Shown: one piece after another, positions 25,047 to 32,108 of the stretch
Numbering within the stretch: the stretch's first letter is position 1
Layout: every line of letters begins with the position of its first letter
Source: Anaplasma marginale str. Florida
GTDB lineage: Bacteria > Pseudomonadota > Alphaproteobacteria > Rickettsiales > Anaplasmataceae
NCBI RefSeq assembly: GCF_000215485.1
Contig: NZ_AFMS01000146.1
Coordinates: 1-37,010, forward strand
Direction: 5' to 3'
DNA length: 37,010 nt
Made by a program: the position numbers and the translations under genes
The notes under the pieces: model-generated
The model's database searches: none
The model's input: the letters and a program-made list of their open reading frames with translations, nothing else
Told to the model about the DNA's origin: nothing

Positions 25047-25631
25047 CTAGTACAACGTGTGCCACGTTACCGTCGCCCAAATGCAACTGGATTGCTCTAA
25101 GCACGTTGGGACTGGGCCGCCCTGTCCGCCGCCATTGCTGGAGCCACAACCTCCACTTACAGAACTGCAGCCAGGGGTCTGCTGAGCTCCCCCCCCCCCA
25201 ACGGTAGCTGAACTCTGCGCTTGTGTTTGCATCGTGGGTTGTGCTGGCTCACTTGTAGCAGCGCTCCCTCCCCCAGTGGTGCTGTGCGGCCGTGCATACG
25301 TGGTGGACCAAGATGCTTCTCCTTCCAGCTCCAGATCCAACGACCTAGCGTGGTCAGCAGCACGGGCAATCGCGTATGTGGTATGCAGCACCGTACCCGC
25401 TAAAGCAACAGCAGGATGTGCTCCTAGGGCCGCATTGAGAACGCTAGACGTAACTGTATAGGTAGCCACACTGGTGGCACTATGTAATACGGCTTTATCA
25501 AAATCTGCATCGTTTTCACGCCATTCTGGATCATCTTCAGTAATGGCATCGGTGATGACATCGGCCACTTTGTCAGCAAGAAAATTGGCGACGACGAATG
25601 TAACCATTCCCGCAATAATTGGTAAAAACAT
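25047..25631 (-). CDS. Orphan membrane-associated protein with Gly/Ser/Gln-rich tail and poly-G tract
   Basis: Not recognised. The 194-aa product has a hydrophobic N terminus (FLPIIAGMVTFVVANFLA, residues 2-19), an acidic stretch (ITEDDPEWRENDADFD) and a second hydrophobic region (NAALGAHPAVALAGTVLHTTYA). The low-complexity C-terminal half is rich in Gly, Ser, Thr, Gln and Pro and contains four cysteines. Codons 145-148 (GGGG) are encoded by an uninterrupted run of eleven G. A good ribosome site (AGGAG, five bases before ATG) and a TATAAT just upstream support it as a real gene. It lies opposite to and between atpB and atpE. The composition and location suggest a lineage-specific gene; function cannot be inferred. 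Confidence 0.75.
   Translation of the reverse strand: MFLPIIAGMVTFVVANFLADKVADVITDAITEDDPEWRENDADFDKAVLHSATSVATYTVTSSVLNAALGAHPAVALAGTVLHTTYAIARAADHARSLDLELEGEASWSTTYARPHSTTGGGSAATSEPAQPTMQTQAQSSATVGGGGAQQTPGCSSVSGGCGSSNGGGQGGPVPTCLEQSSCIWATVTWHTLY
25189..25199. repeat. Homopolymer tract of 11 C (poly-G on the coding strand of the orphan gene)
   Basis: An uninterrupted run of eleven C on the plus strand, inside the coding sequence at codons 145-148. No other homopolymer of this length was noticed in the window. One base less leads to a stop at 25157-25159. One base more gives a different tail ending at 25005-25007. Confidence 0.97.
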
Positions 25632-25636
25632 ACAAA

Positions 25637-25641
25637 CTCCT
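25637..25641 (-). promoter_or_regulatory. Ribosome binding site of the orphan gene
   Basis: Minus-strand AGGAG ends five bases before the ATG at 25631. A TATAAT (25643-25648, minus strand) abuts it. If that is a true -10 box, the transcript would start within or just before the ribosome site, giving an almost leaderless mRNA. Confidence 0.6.
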
Positions 25642-26002
25642 AATTATAGTGCTATACAAAACTTGTGCGCAGGCCACACCTGGCACGGGCACCAACCTAG
25701 GGCAGCCACCGCCCTTGAAGCATTTGGGAATTACAGGTGATCACGCACACATACGGTAGGGTAATATACACGCCACTGGTGCAATGTCAATTCATAGCAT
25801 AAACCTCATCCACCGCACAGTAACAGTAGGTTATCGCCAAACGGTGTTCGCACGCCTCAAGCATCCCTCAACCCTCGCGCGCCACGAACCCACACTTGGC
25901 TTCCCAACCACTATATCAGGAAATGCACGCCCACCGTGAAGCAGTACGCCACCGCCCGGTAGCGCAAGTGACTCCGCTCCACACCACGGCACACCAACTC
26001 CA

Positions 26003-26134
26003 CAGCAACTCCTCAGCAACTCCTCAGCAACTCCTCAGCAACTCCTCAGCAACTCCTCAGCAACTCCTCAGCAACTCCTCAGCAACTCCTCAGCAACTCC
26101 TCAGCAACTCCTCAGCAACTCCTCAGCAACTCCT
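26003..26134. repeat. Tandem repeat: 12 perfect copies of an 11-bp unit
   Basis: The unit CAGCAACTCCT is repeated twelve times without a single mismatch (132 bp). It is flanked by a degenerate copy (CACCAACTCCA, 25992-26002) on the left and a partial copy (CAGCAC) on the right. It ends 113 bases before the -35 box of atpE. The absence of mismatches indicates recent expansion or ongoing homogenisation. Confidence 0.99.
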
Positions 26135-26234
26135 CAGCACTTGTAATGCTGAAATGCGAAGGCCACAGTCCACAAAACTCGCTTAGCGCTAGTGCTCCCA
26201 GATAGCATATCTAGCAAATCTCCTACTGTACGGC

Positions 26235-26253
26235 AGTCAATTACTAATTGACT
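26235..26253. promoter_or_regulatory. 19-bp perfect palindrome overlapping the atpE -35 box (candidate operator)
   Basis: AGTCAATTA-C-TAATTGACT: two perfect nine-base arms around a single central C. The right arm contains the whole -35 hexamer TTGACT (26248-26253). A dimeric regulator bound here would compete with RNA polymerase. The palindrome is direct observation; the regulatory role is inference. Confidence 0.6.
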
Positions 26254-26275
26254 TAGCATTGCAAGCCCTTATAAT
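26248..26275 (+). promoter_or_regulatory. Sigma-70 promoter of atpE-atpF'-atpF
   Basis: TTGACT and a perfect TATAAT are separated by 16 bases, ending 33 bases before the atpE ATG. It is the best match to a vegetative promoter in the window. It explains how atpE can be expressed although it is detached from atpB. Confidence 0.75.
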
Positions 26276-26308
26276 CTGTAGGGTTGAAGTTTGCACTGGT
26301 GGTGGTTT

Positions 26309-26533
26309 ATGGACTCTTTGAGGTTTGTGGCCGTTGGGCTGAGCGTCCTGGGTATGGTGGCGTCTGCGTTTGGAGTTGCAGCTGTTTTTTCGGCCATGCT
26401 CAATGGCATCGCTCGCAATCCGGAGACAGAAGACAAGCTGAAGAAATATGTCTATACCGGCGCCGCCTTGGTTGAGGCTATGGGCCTGTTCTCGTTCTTG
26501 CTAGCACTACTTTTGATATTCGTGGCCGGCTAG
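26309..26533 (+). CDS. atpE: F0F1 ATP synthase subunit c
   Basis: Proteolipid of the rotating ring: a hairpin of two membrane helices joined by the polar loop ARNPETEDKL (RNPE being the F1-binding loop). The proton-carrying glutamate is Glu56 in GAALVEAMGLF. The first helix has the small-residue motif (GMVASAFGVAAVFSAM). Length 74 aa, exactly as expected. ATG 26309 is used; a TTG at 26291 would add six residues (tryptophan-rich, not in the family). It has its own strong promoter, and atpF' starts six bases after its stop. Confidence 0.96.
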   Translation: MDSLRFVAVGLSVLGMVASAFGVAAVFSAMLNGIARNPETEDKLKKYVYTGAALVEAMGLFSFLLALLLIFVAG

Positions 26534-26539
26534 CCAGCA

Positions 26540-27040
26540 ATGGGCACCGTACCCCAGTTGGACTTTTCAGTATACCCCTCGCAGGTGGTCTGGTTTTCCT
26601 GCGCGTTTTTCTTGCTCTACCTTGCGGTTAGGTGGGTCGTTCCCAGGGTTGAAGACGCTATAGGTAGAAGGCACGCTGCAGCTAGCAAGTCCTTGGAGGG
26701 AGCTTCGGATGTTTGTGAGGCTATAGGGTTGAAGCTGCTTGGGCAGCGGGAGGCGTTGGAGGACGCAGAACTTAAGGCTGGAGACACGGTAAAAAAGGCG
26801 TTGGCCGAGGTTTCGCTGTGTGTTGAGGAGGCGCGCTCTCTGCTAGACAAGGAGGTTGGTGCTATGCTCGAGGTGGCAGAACAGCGTTTGGAAAAACTGC
26901 AGCAGGACACTCGTGGTGAGCTGATTGATCTTTCCGCTGAGGTTGCATTTATGTACTACGCTAAGGTGCGCGGCCACAATGAGGCGAAAAAGGCAGCACT
27001 GAAGAAGTTGGCCGCCAGATTATACGAGGGAAAGTTATGA
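26540..27040 (+). CDS. atpF': F0F1 ATP synthase subunit b'
   Basis: Peripheral stalk subunit typical of alphaproteobacteria, cyanobacteria and plastids, which have two different b-type subunits. The N terminus has the PQLDFSVYPSQVVWFSCAFFLLYLAV membrane anchor and a following PRVEDAIGRR, as in b'. The rest is a long charged alpha helix forming a coiled coil (about residues 45-130). Length 166 aa. It begins six bases after atpE and overlaps the next gene by four bases (ATGA at 27037), indicating translational coupling. Assignment as b' rather than b rests on order and N-terminal sequence. Confidence 0.88.
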   Translation: MGTVPQLDFSVYPSQVVWFSCAFFLLYLAVRWVVPRVEDAIGRRHAAASKSLEGASDVCEAIGLKLLGQREALEDAELKAGDTVKKALAEVSLCVEEARSLLDKEVGAMLEVAEQRLEKLQQDTRGELIDLSAEVAFMYYAKVRGHNEAKKAALKKLAARLYEGKL

Positions 27041-27534
27041 CTATGAGCACTCATTTGATAGTTGACCTTGCTTTTTGTGTGGGATTCGCATTGGCTTTCA
27101 ATCCCGCCAGTAAGTTCGTTAGGCGGTTTTTGTCGAAACACTCAGATTCAGTGGGCGGCGTCGTGGAGAAGTCAGCCGATCTCGAGCGTGAGCTGGAGCT
27201 AATGCTTCACGATATATCAAAAAAGGAACACGAAGTAGATTCAGCAGTGGCTGAGATGCTCCGCAAGTCTGAGGAACAGTACAGGGCCATAGTGCAAAAC
27301 GGGAAAAAAGAAATAGAAGAAATGCTTGAGGCTCAAATTAACCTGGCGACTGAGCGGGTTGCGTTTGAGGTTGATAACTTTGTAAAGTCTCTGAGGCTTG
27401 CTGCAGTTGACGCGGCTTCTGGTGCTGCCCGTAGCCTGCTCAGGGAAGAGCTGGAGGGTAAGGAGCGTGGTGACGGCGGTGATGTAGCCCCTTCACCAGA
27501 GCACGATGACGACATCGCAAAAAAGCTTCACTAG
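27037..27534 (+). CDS. atpF: F0F1 ATP synthase subunit b
   Basis: Second peripheral stalk subunit: a single N-terminal membrane segment (LIVDLAFCVGFALAFNPASKF) followed by a charged amphipathic helix (about residues 40-140), then an acidic tail (GDGGDVAPSPEHDDD). Length 165 aa. Sequence identity to other b subunits is always low, so identification relies on topology and on being fourth in the order a-c-b'-b. Starts inside the last codons of atpF'. The subunits delta, alpha, gamma, beta and epsilon are not in the window. Confidence 0.87.
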   Translation: MTMSTHLIVDLAFCVGFALAFNPASKFVRRFLSKHSDSVGGVVEKSADLERELELMLHDISKKEHEVDSAVAEMLRKSEEQYRAIVQNGKKEIEEMLEAQINLATERVAFEVDNFVKSLRLAAVDAASGAARSLLREELEGKERGDGGDVAPSPEHDDDIAKKLH

Positions 27535-27600
27535 GCAGCGCTTGTAGTTGCGGCACGCGGCAGGGGTTCTGGCGTGTGCGATGTGTGGCAGCGAGTTTTC

Positions 27601-27628
27601 GTCGCGTGCACCTGTCTGGTGCGGCGAC
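27601..27628. terminator. Two-step hairpin between convergent atpF and ftsA
   Basis: GTCGC pairs with GCGAC, and inside it GCACC pairs with GGTGC around the loop TGTCT, with a GT/G internal loop. It lies 66 bases after the atpF stop and 15 bases beyond the ftsA stop. No T-run follows on either strand, so it could be a weak bidirectional terminator or an RNA-stabilising structure. Confidence 0.4.
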
Positions 27629-27642
27629 TGTACCCCGACGTG

Positions 27643-28863
27643 TTATGCGTTGCTCTTATCTGTAATCCACTTCAGCATCTTGCGTATTCTTCCGTATGAC
27701 GGGCTGTGATTCCTATCCATTCCCTTGTAAAAGCTGTGCACTACTAGTAGTGCAGTACCGACGGCTGCAGAAAATATTGGATTTCTGTCATACTCTTTGT
27801 TCATACCATGAATTTGAGCAGGCAGACCAACCCTTACTTGCTTGCCTAGAACGTAATTGGCAACCTCCCGGATACTAGCCAAATTGCTACACCCTCCCGT
27901 TATCACAACTTTGCCAACAACATTCTGCTGCCTGTCCATCTCCCCCTTCACCAATTCTAGAATCTCCTCCACTCTCGGGCGAATAATGTTAGTCAAATCA
28001 GACTTCATTATGGAGCGCTCGTCTTCGCTGCCATCTTCGGTTTCAATGGCATAGTTCTTATCCGCCGAGGTGAGCATTATGTCCCCGTGCAGCACTTTCA
28101 CGCGCTCGGCATCCTTGACGCTTATACACAATCCGTACGCTATATCTCTGGTTATGTGCATTCCACCCAGGGGAATTGTACTTGCATGCACGAATTTGCC
28201 CCTATCAAATATCCCAATAGAGGTGTAATTCCCCCCTATATCGAGAATCATAGTTCCCAGCTCCTTTTCATCCTCCGTGAGGCAAGCCAACCCCGATACA
28301 TACGGCTCCGCAACGCAGCCACCCATGCTCAGGTTGTTATCGGCGATGCAATTCTCGATGTTAAGAAGGGCAAGCTTCGAAGCGGTAACCACGTGCATAT
28401 CAGCACGTAACTTCCTACCATACAGCCCTTTCAGCTCCGTAACATCGCTGAGGTCATCCAAATGATAGGCTATTGGAATGTTGTGGACTACTATATCATC
28501 CCCAGAAAATTTCTCATACGTCTGAAGCATGATCTTGCGCACGTCACGATCCGATATCTCGTGCACTGTAGAGCACATCTCATTCGAGATGTTATGCGAC
28601 GCAATGCTACACCCAGACACATTAACATACACCTGGTTCATCGTGTGCTCGGACGCCTGTTCCGCAGCATCCACACTGGACAATATAGAGTATCCGGCAT
28701 GTTGTTTGTTGGAAATCGCACCGCCATTTACGCCGTCAGCGGCTTTATACCCCACCCCCATGACTGTAGGCACGCCGTCACTACGCATTTTCACGGCGAG
28801 GCACACCATTTTTGTGGAGCCCATGTCTAAAACTGCAAACACGTTCTTCCGGGGCTCCGTCAT
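27643..28863 (-). CDS. ftsA: Cell division protein FtsA
   Basis: Actin-like ATPase that tethers FtsZ to the membrane and recruits late division proteins. Phosphate 1 motif: VFAVLDMGSTKMVCLAV near the N terminus. Further actin-fold motifs are MILDIGGNYTSIGIFDRG and VVITGGCSNLASI. The C-terminal amphipathic membrane-binding helix is present (YGRIRKMLKWITDK). Length 406 aa from ATG 28863; a TTG at 28917 would add 18 residues. In many bacteria ftsA sits between ftsQ and ftsZ; here its neighbours are trkH upstream and convergent atpF, so the division cluster is dispersed. Confidence 0.94.
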   Translation of the reverse strand: MTEPRKNVFAVLDMGSTKMVCLAVKMRSDGVPTVMGVGYKAADGVNGGAISNKQHAGYSILSSVDAAEQASEHTMNQVYVNVSGCSIASHNISNEMCSTVHEISDRDVRKIMLQTYEKFSGDDIVVHNIPIAYHLDDLSDVTELKGLYGRKLRADMHVVTASKLALLNIENCIADNNLSMGGCVAEPYVSGLACLTEDEKELGTMILDIGGNYTSIGIFDRGKFVHASTIPLGGMHITRDIAYGLCISVKDAERVKVLHGDIMLTSADKNYAIETEDGSEDERSIMKSDLTNIIRPRVEEILELVKGEMDRQQNVVGKVVITGGCSNLASIREVANYVLGKQVRVGLPAQIHGMNKEYDRNPIFSAAVGTALLVVHSFYKGMDRNHSPSYGRIRKMLKWITDKSNA

Positions 28864-28948
28864 CACGGCAGAATGCAACACAACACGATACCCTTTTACC
28901 CTTCCACCCCGGAGCAATATATGACAGATCCGGGTTCATCTTATATGG

Positions 28949-30520
28949 TTATCGGAACATATCAAGCATTTTTGCTCCCCTACCAATCCCCAGCAAGCGC
29001 CCTGCACCGCCTCGCAGCAGAGACAGTATAAGCACAAAAACTGGAACGAGCTCTAGCCGTCCGATCAACATTAGTACCGTCAATACAAACTTGACGGTTG
29101 CAGACACCGGGGCATACGTACCATGTGGCCCGACAACATCACCTATGCCCGGCCCCGTATTCGTAAAAGTTGATGAAACAGACGTTACAATTGTTGCCAA
29201 GTCGTCTTCACTCCAGGCAACAATAATGCATGCGATGCAAAATACGAAAACATACAAAAAGAAAAACGCACCGGCTTCAGGCAAGGCCTCCTCCCGCGCT
29301 GATTGCTCAGACACGGTGAATGGAGTCCGCATGAGCATGTGTTTGACGTATCTGTATCCACCGCGTACCAGGATAACTATTCTATGCATTTTAAGGCCGC
29401 TATTAGTGGAACCGGAGCATCCTCCACATAAGGTTAGGATTGTCCCAGAAACGGCTAAAAAGCCCCAGGAGCTGTAGTCGCAGTTAGAAAACCCGGTAGA
29501 AGTCACCAGTGAAACGAGTATGAAGGCTGAGCGTCGCAGCACCTCAGGAAACTCCGCCTCGGGAAGCATGTTTCTGCTGTATAGGTTGACCGCACCCAAT
29601 AGCGAAAATACCACAAGTACGCACACGAAGACAACAAACTGCTTGGATCGAAACCTGCCCTCAAGCGCCAACCTAAGATAGACTACAAACGGGCAAGAAG
29701 ACAGCAGCATAAAGACAATGGCGACGATCTCAATTGCAGCGCTGTTGAAGTGGCCCAGCGAGCTGTCGTAATTTGCAAAACCACCCGTGGAAACCGTACT
29801 CATCGCATGGCATATTGCATCAAACGCAGACATGCCGGCTATCTTGTAGGCACCCGTACACAGTACTAGCAACATAGCATACATGCAAGAAATGTACAGC
29901 ACAGTTCTGAAAACACTCAACTTGAACCGTTGCCGCGCTGTGGCGGATTCAACGCCGTAGATATCCTTAAGCCCAACAACTTTCAGGCATGGTAACAGCA
30001 ACACACCAATGGCGATAACTCCCAACCCACCGATAAAGTTTAGCATCACGCGCCACAGTAGTATTCCCGGCGATTTCGCTTGTAGATTATAGAGCACCGT
30101 GGCACCAGTGGTGGTAAGCCCAGACACAGCTTCAAACAGCGCATCAGCATAAGACAACTTGGCTGTCTCCGAGACAAGAAAGGGTATTGCGGCCAGAATT
30201 GACAGCACAGTCCACACGGCACAGATGAGATATACGGTTTCATGCCGCCCTATGGGGCCAGATTTCCCAAAGTGCAGACACACCGATCCAACAACAGCAG
30301 ACACCGAAAAGGCAGTGGCAAAACCCTCCCAATCCTCTCCGCCCATGAAGAAGTCTACAGCCATTGGAACCAAGAGGAACAGCGCAAACAGCAGGGAAAA
30401 TGCCCCCTGCACGAAGACCAGGGCGCGCCAATGCGTTAGGGATGTATCACACGCCTCATTGCGCACAGCAGCCACCAAAAACCAGCACTCGCGACACCCT
30501 AGCGCAGATGCAGCACTCAC
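28949..30520 (-). CDS. trkH: TrkH/KtrB-family potassium transporter
   Basis: Inner-membrane K+ translocating subunit with four pseudo-repeats, each with a selectivity-filter loop: SGLTTTGATVL, MSTVSTGGFANY, VTSTGFSNCDY and STFTNTGPGIGDVVGP. The regularly spaced TG/GG filter residues are all present. Length 523 aa from GTG 30520. No ATG lies upstream in frame; the first membrane segment begins at about residue 33 (ALVFVQGAFSLLFALFLLVP), so a somewhat later start is possible. TrkH usually works with the cytoplasmic TrkA, which is not in this window. It is transcribed toward ftsA, 85 bases away, and divergently from tRNA-Ser. Confidence 0.93.
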   Translation of the reverse strand: MSAASALGCRECWFLVAAVRNEACDTSLTHWRALVFVQGAFSLLFALFLLVPMAVDFFMGGEDWEGFATAFSVSAVVGSVCLHFGKSGPIGRHETVYLICAVWTVLSILAAIPFLVSETAKLSYADALFEAVSGLTTTGATVLYNLQAKSPGILLWRVMLNFIGGLGVIAIGVLLLPCLKVVGLKDIYGVESATARQRFKLSVFRTVLYISCMYAMLLVLCTGAYKIAGMSAFDAICHAMSTVSTGGFANYDSSLGHFNSAAIEIVAIVFMLLSSCPFVVYLRLALEGRFRSKQFVVFVCVLVVFSLLGAVNLYSRNMLPEAEFPEVLRRSAFILVSLVTSTGFSNCDYSSWGFLAVSGTILTLCGGCSGSTNSGLKMHRIVILVRGGYRYVKHMLMRTPFTVSEQSAREEALPEAGAFFFLYVFVFCIACIIVAWSEDDLATIVTSVSSTFTNTGPGIGDVVGPHGTYAPVSATVKFVLTVLMLIGRLELVPVFVLILSLLRGGAGRLLGIGRGAKMLDMFR

Positions 30521-30628
30521 GTGAACCGCGCGCCCTTGGGGTGTCCTATCACAAAAAGTGTTTTATGTCCATGAATAATATACGGGTTACGTGAGCCCAA
30601 ATTTGTGCGCATGCACGCCTTTTTCTGC

Positions 30629-30634
30629 TACAAT
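30629..30634 (+). promoter_or_regulatory. -10 box of the tRNA-Ser promoter
   Basis: TACAAT ends six bases before the first base of the tRNA, so transcription would begin at or near the mature 5' end. No clear -35 box is seen at the normal distance. Confidence 0.5.
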
Positions 30635-30640
30635 CGACGC

Positions 30641-30725
30641 GGAGAGATGGCTGAGCGGTCGAAAGCGCACGCTTGGAGAGCGTGTACACAGCAATGTGTC
30701 GGGGGTTCGAATCCCCCTCTTTCCG
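30641..30725 (+). tRNA. tRNA-Ser (anticodon GGA)
   Basis: Class II tRNA of 85 bases without encoded CCA. Acceptor GGAGAGA pairs with TCTTTCC (one G-T). The D arm has GGCTGAGCGGTCGAAAGC. The anticodon stem CACGC/GCGTG encloses the loop TTGGAGA, giving anticodon GGA for UCC/UCU codons. The long variable arm ACACA-GCAA-TGTGT is typical of serine tRNAs. The T arm is GGGGG-TTCGAAT-CCCCC and the discriminator base is G. tilS starts 28 bases downstream in the same orientation. Confidence 0.97.
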
Positions 30726-30752
30726 CGTTTTATTCCACATGGAACAGTAAAG

Positions 30753-32096
30753 TTGGAGTCTGCAGCCCTAAAAAAGCTCAATAGTCTAGAGCTGAGTGGT
30801 GGCTACGCCGTTGCGGTATCTGGTGGCGTGGATAGCATAACATTGTTGAACCTCGTGGCGGCATTGCACAAAACACAAGCTACCAGCCGCCCAGTCGTGC
30901 TGACGGTAAACCACGGGTTTCGCGCTGAGGCAGATCATGAAACTCGCTTCGTACAAAAGCGGGCCGTGGCGCTCGGGCTAGATTGCGAAATACTGCGCTG
31001 GAACCGGCATCGCACGTCTAGCAAGTCTCAGGAAACCGCTCGGGAGATTAGATACAGCCTGCTGCACCAGTGGTGCACGGAGCATTCAGTCAAATTTCTA
31101 CTCACCGCACACAACAAGAGCGATCAGGCAGAAACTGTACTTATGCATTTAGAGCGTGGTAGCGGCATTGACGGGCTATCTGGCATGCATGAGCGGTCTG
31201 TCTTCGGGGATATTACCATTTACAGGCCCTTACTCGGCTTTACTAGGCAGGAAATCTTAGAATATGCAACCCAAAAACAGCTATCCTGGGTGGAAGATCC
31301 GAGCAACCAGGATCCTAAATATAGAAGGACGTTTTTTCGCAACTTAATAGCGGAAAGCAAAAATCCTGGAGTTGTTGTAGACAGACTATGCAGAACTACA
31401 TCACACATGCATAGAGCACTTGCTTGCATTTTGCACTACGTGCGGTCTTCGCTCGATTACTGTCTGGAATTCAGCCCTTTAGGTTTTATAACTGTAAAAT
31501 CGCAGGAATTACGTAGCGTGCCCGAGGAAATCGCGTCCAGATTGCTGTTACTATCGCTAATGGCTATGGGGGGGAAGGACCATAAGCCGCGGTATTCCGC
31601 TTTTTGGCCAATTTTAACAAAAATACTCCAGGGCCAAGATTTTACCCCGCGTACACTGCATGGGTGCAAGGTACGTAAAGAGCCAGACGGGAATTTCTCT
31701 ATAGTGCGCGAACTTGCACGCATAGAAACCAAAATTGGCGTAAAAACTATAGCTGAGACTATTCAATGGGACCGAAGATTCGCCATAAAGATAATGTGCA
31801 CGCACAATGCATCAGCCGCGGAAACCACATCATGCAGCGCTAAACATGCACCAAACCCATCGGAAGAGACACAAAACTTGTACATCACCCCACTGGGCAA
31901 TGGGTCACTACCTGAACATCTAGTACATGTTAACAGAGATGTTGCATGCAGCCTTCCGGTGCTCGCCCATGGAGATAAAGTTCTTGCGTACCCCTGGCAA
32001 AACCATAATATAGGGGTCTCTCCAACCATCAGTGTGGAGGAAGTTCTGGTTAGAAGGGGCGTGATTAATCTAATTTGCCATCAGCTTTATCGGTAG
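30753..32096 (+). CDS. tilS: tRNA(Ile)-lysidine synthase
   Basis: Converts the wobble cytidine of tRNA-Ile(CAU) to lysidine, essential for decoding AUA. The PP-loop motif SGGVDS lies in YAVAVSGGVDSITLLNL. Further motifs are VNHGFRAEADHE, LLTAHNKSDQAETVLMHLERGSG and RPLLGFTRQEILEYA. No ATG or GTG lies in frame between the upstream tRNA gene and the PP-loop, so TTG 30753 is the likely start (447 aa, 16 residues before AVSGG). ATT 30732 is the other candidate. The frame is open further upstream, but that would translate tRNA-Ser. Followed 12 bases later by ftsH, a neighbour pair found in many bacteria. Confidence 0.9.
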   Translation: MESAALKKLNSLELSGGYAVAVSGGVDSITLLNLVAALHKTQATSRPVVLTVNHGFRAEADHETRFVQKRAVALGLDCEILRWNRHRTSSKSQETAREIRYSLLHQWCTEHSVKFLLTAHNKSDQAETVLMHLERGSGIDGLSGMHERSVFGDITIYRPLLGFTRQEILEYATQKQLSWVEDPSNQDPKYRRTFFRNLIAESKNPGVVVDRLCRTTSHMHRALACILHYVRSSLDYCLEFSPLGFITVKSQELRSVPEEIASRLLLLSLMAMGGKDHKPRYSAFWPILTKILQGQDFTPRTLHGCKVRKEPDGNFSIVRELARIETKIGVKTIAETIQWDRRFAIKIMCTHNASAAETTSCSAKHAPNPSEETQNLYITPLGNGSLPEHLVHVNRDVACSLPVLAHGDKVLAYPWQNHNIGVSPTISVEEVLVRRGVINLICHQLYR

Positions 32097-32108
32097 GGGT
32101 CACTCGTC

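Larger units (their letters stand above)
25632..26308. other. 677-base intergenic region between the orphan gene and atpE
   Basis: Holds, in order, the upstream signals of the orphan gene (to about 25680), about 320 bases with nothing recognised, the 11-bp tandem repeat array (26003-26134), an inverted repeat AGATA-GCA-TATCT (26200-26212) and the palindrome plus promoter of atpE (26235-26275). No convincing gene is present. Confidence 0.85.

Noticed and set aside
26003-26134. CRISPR array
   Set aside because: Units are directly adjacent 11-mers without spacers, and there are no cas genes.
25923-26186. Frame with four 11-residue repeats (NSSATPQQLLS) across the tandem array, from ATG 25923
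   Set aside because: The 11-bp unit has no stop in any plus-strand frame, so any frame entering it stays open. There is no ribosome site at a proper distance and the flanks are not protein-like. Treated as a DNA repeat, though translation is not excluded.
30591-30752. N-terminal extension of tilS upstream to 30591
   Set aside because: It would translate straight through the complete tRNA-Ser gene; the tRNA structure is unambiguous.
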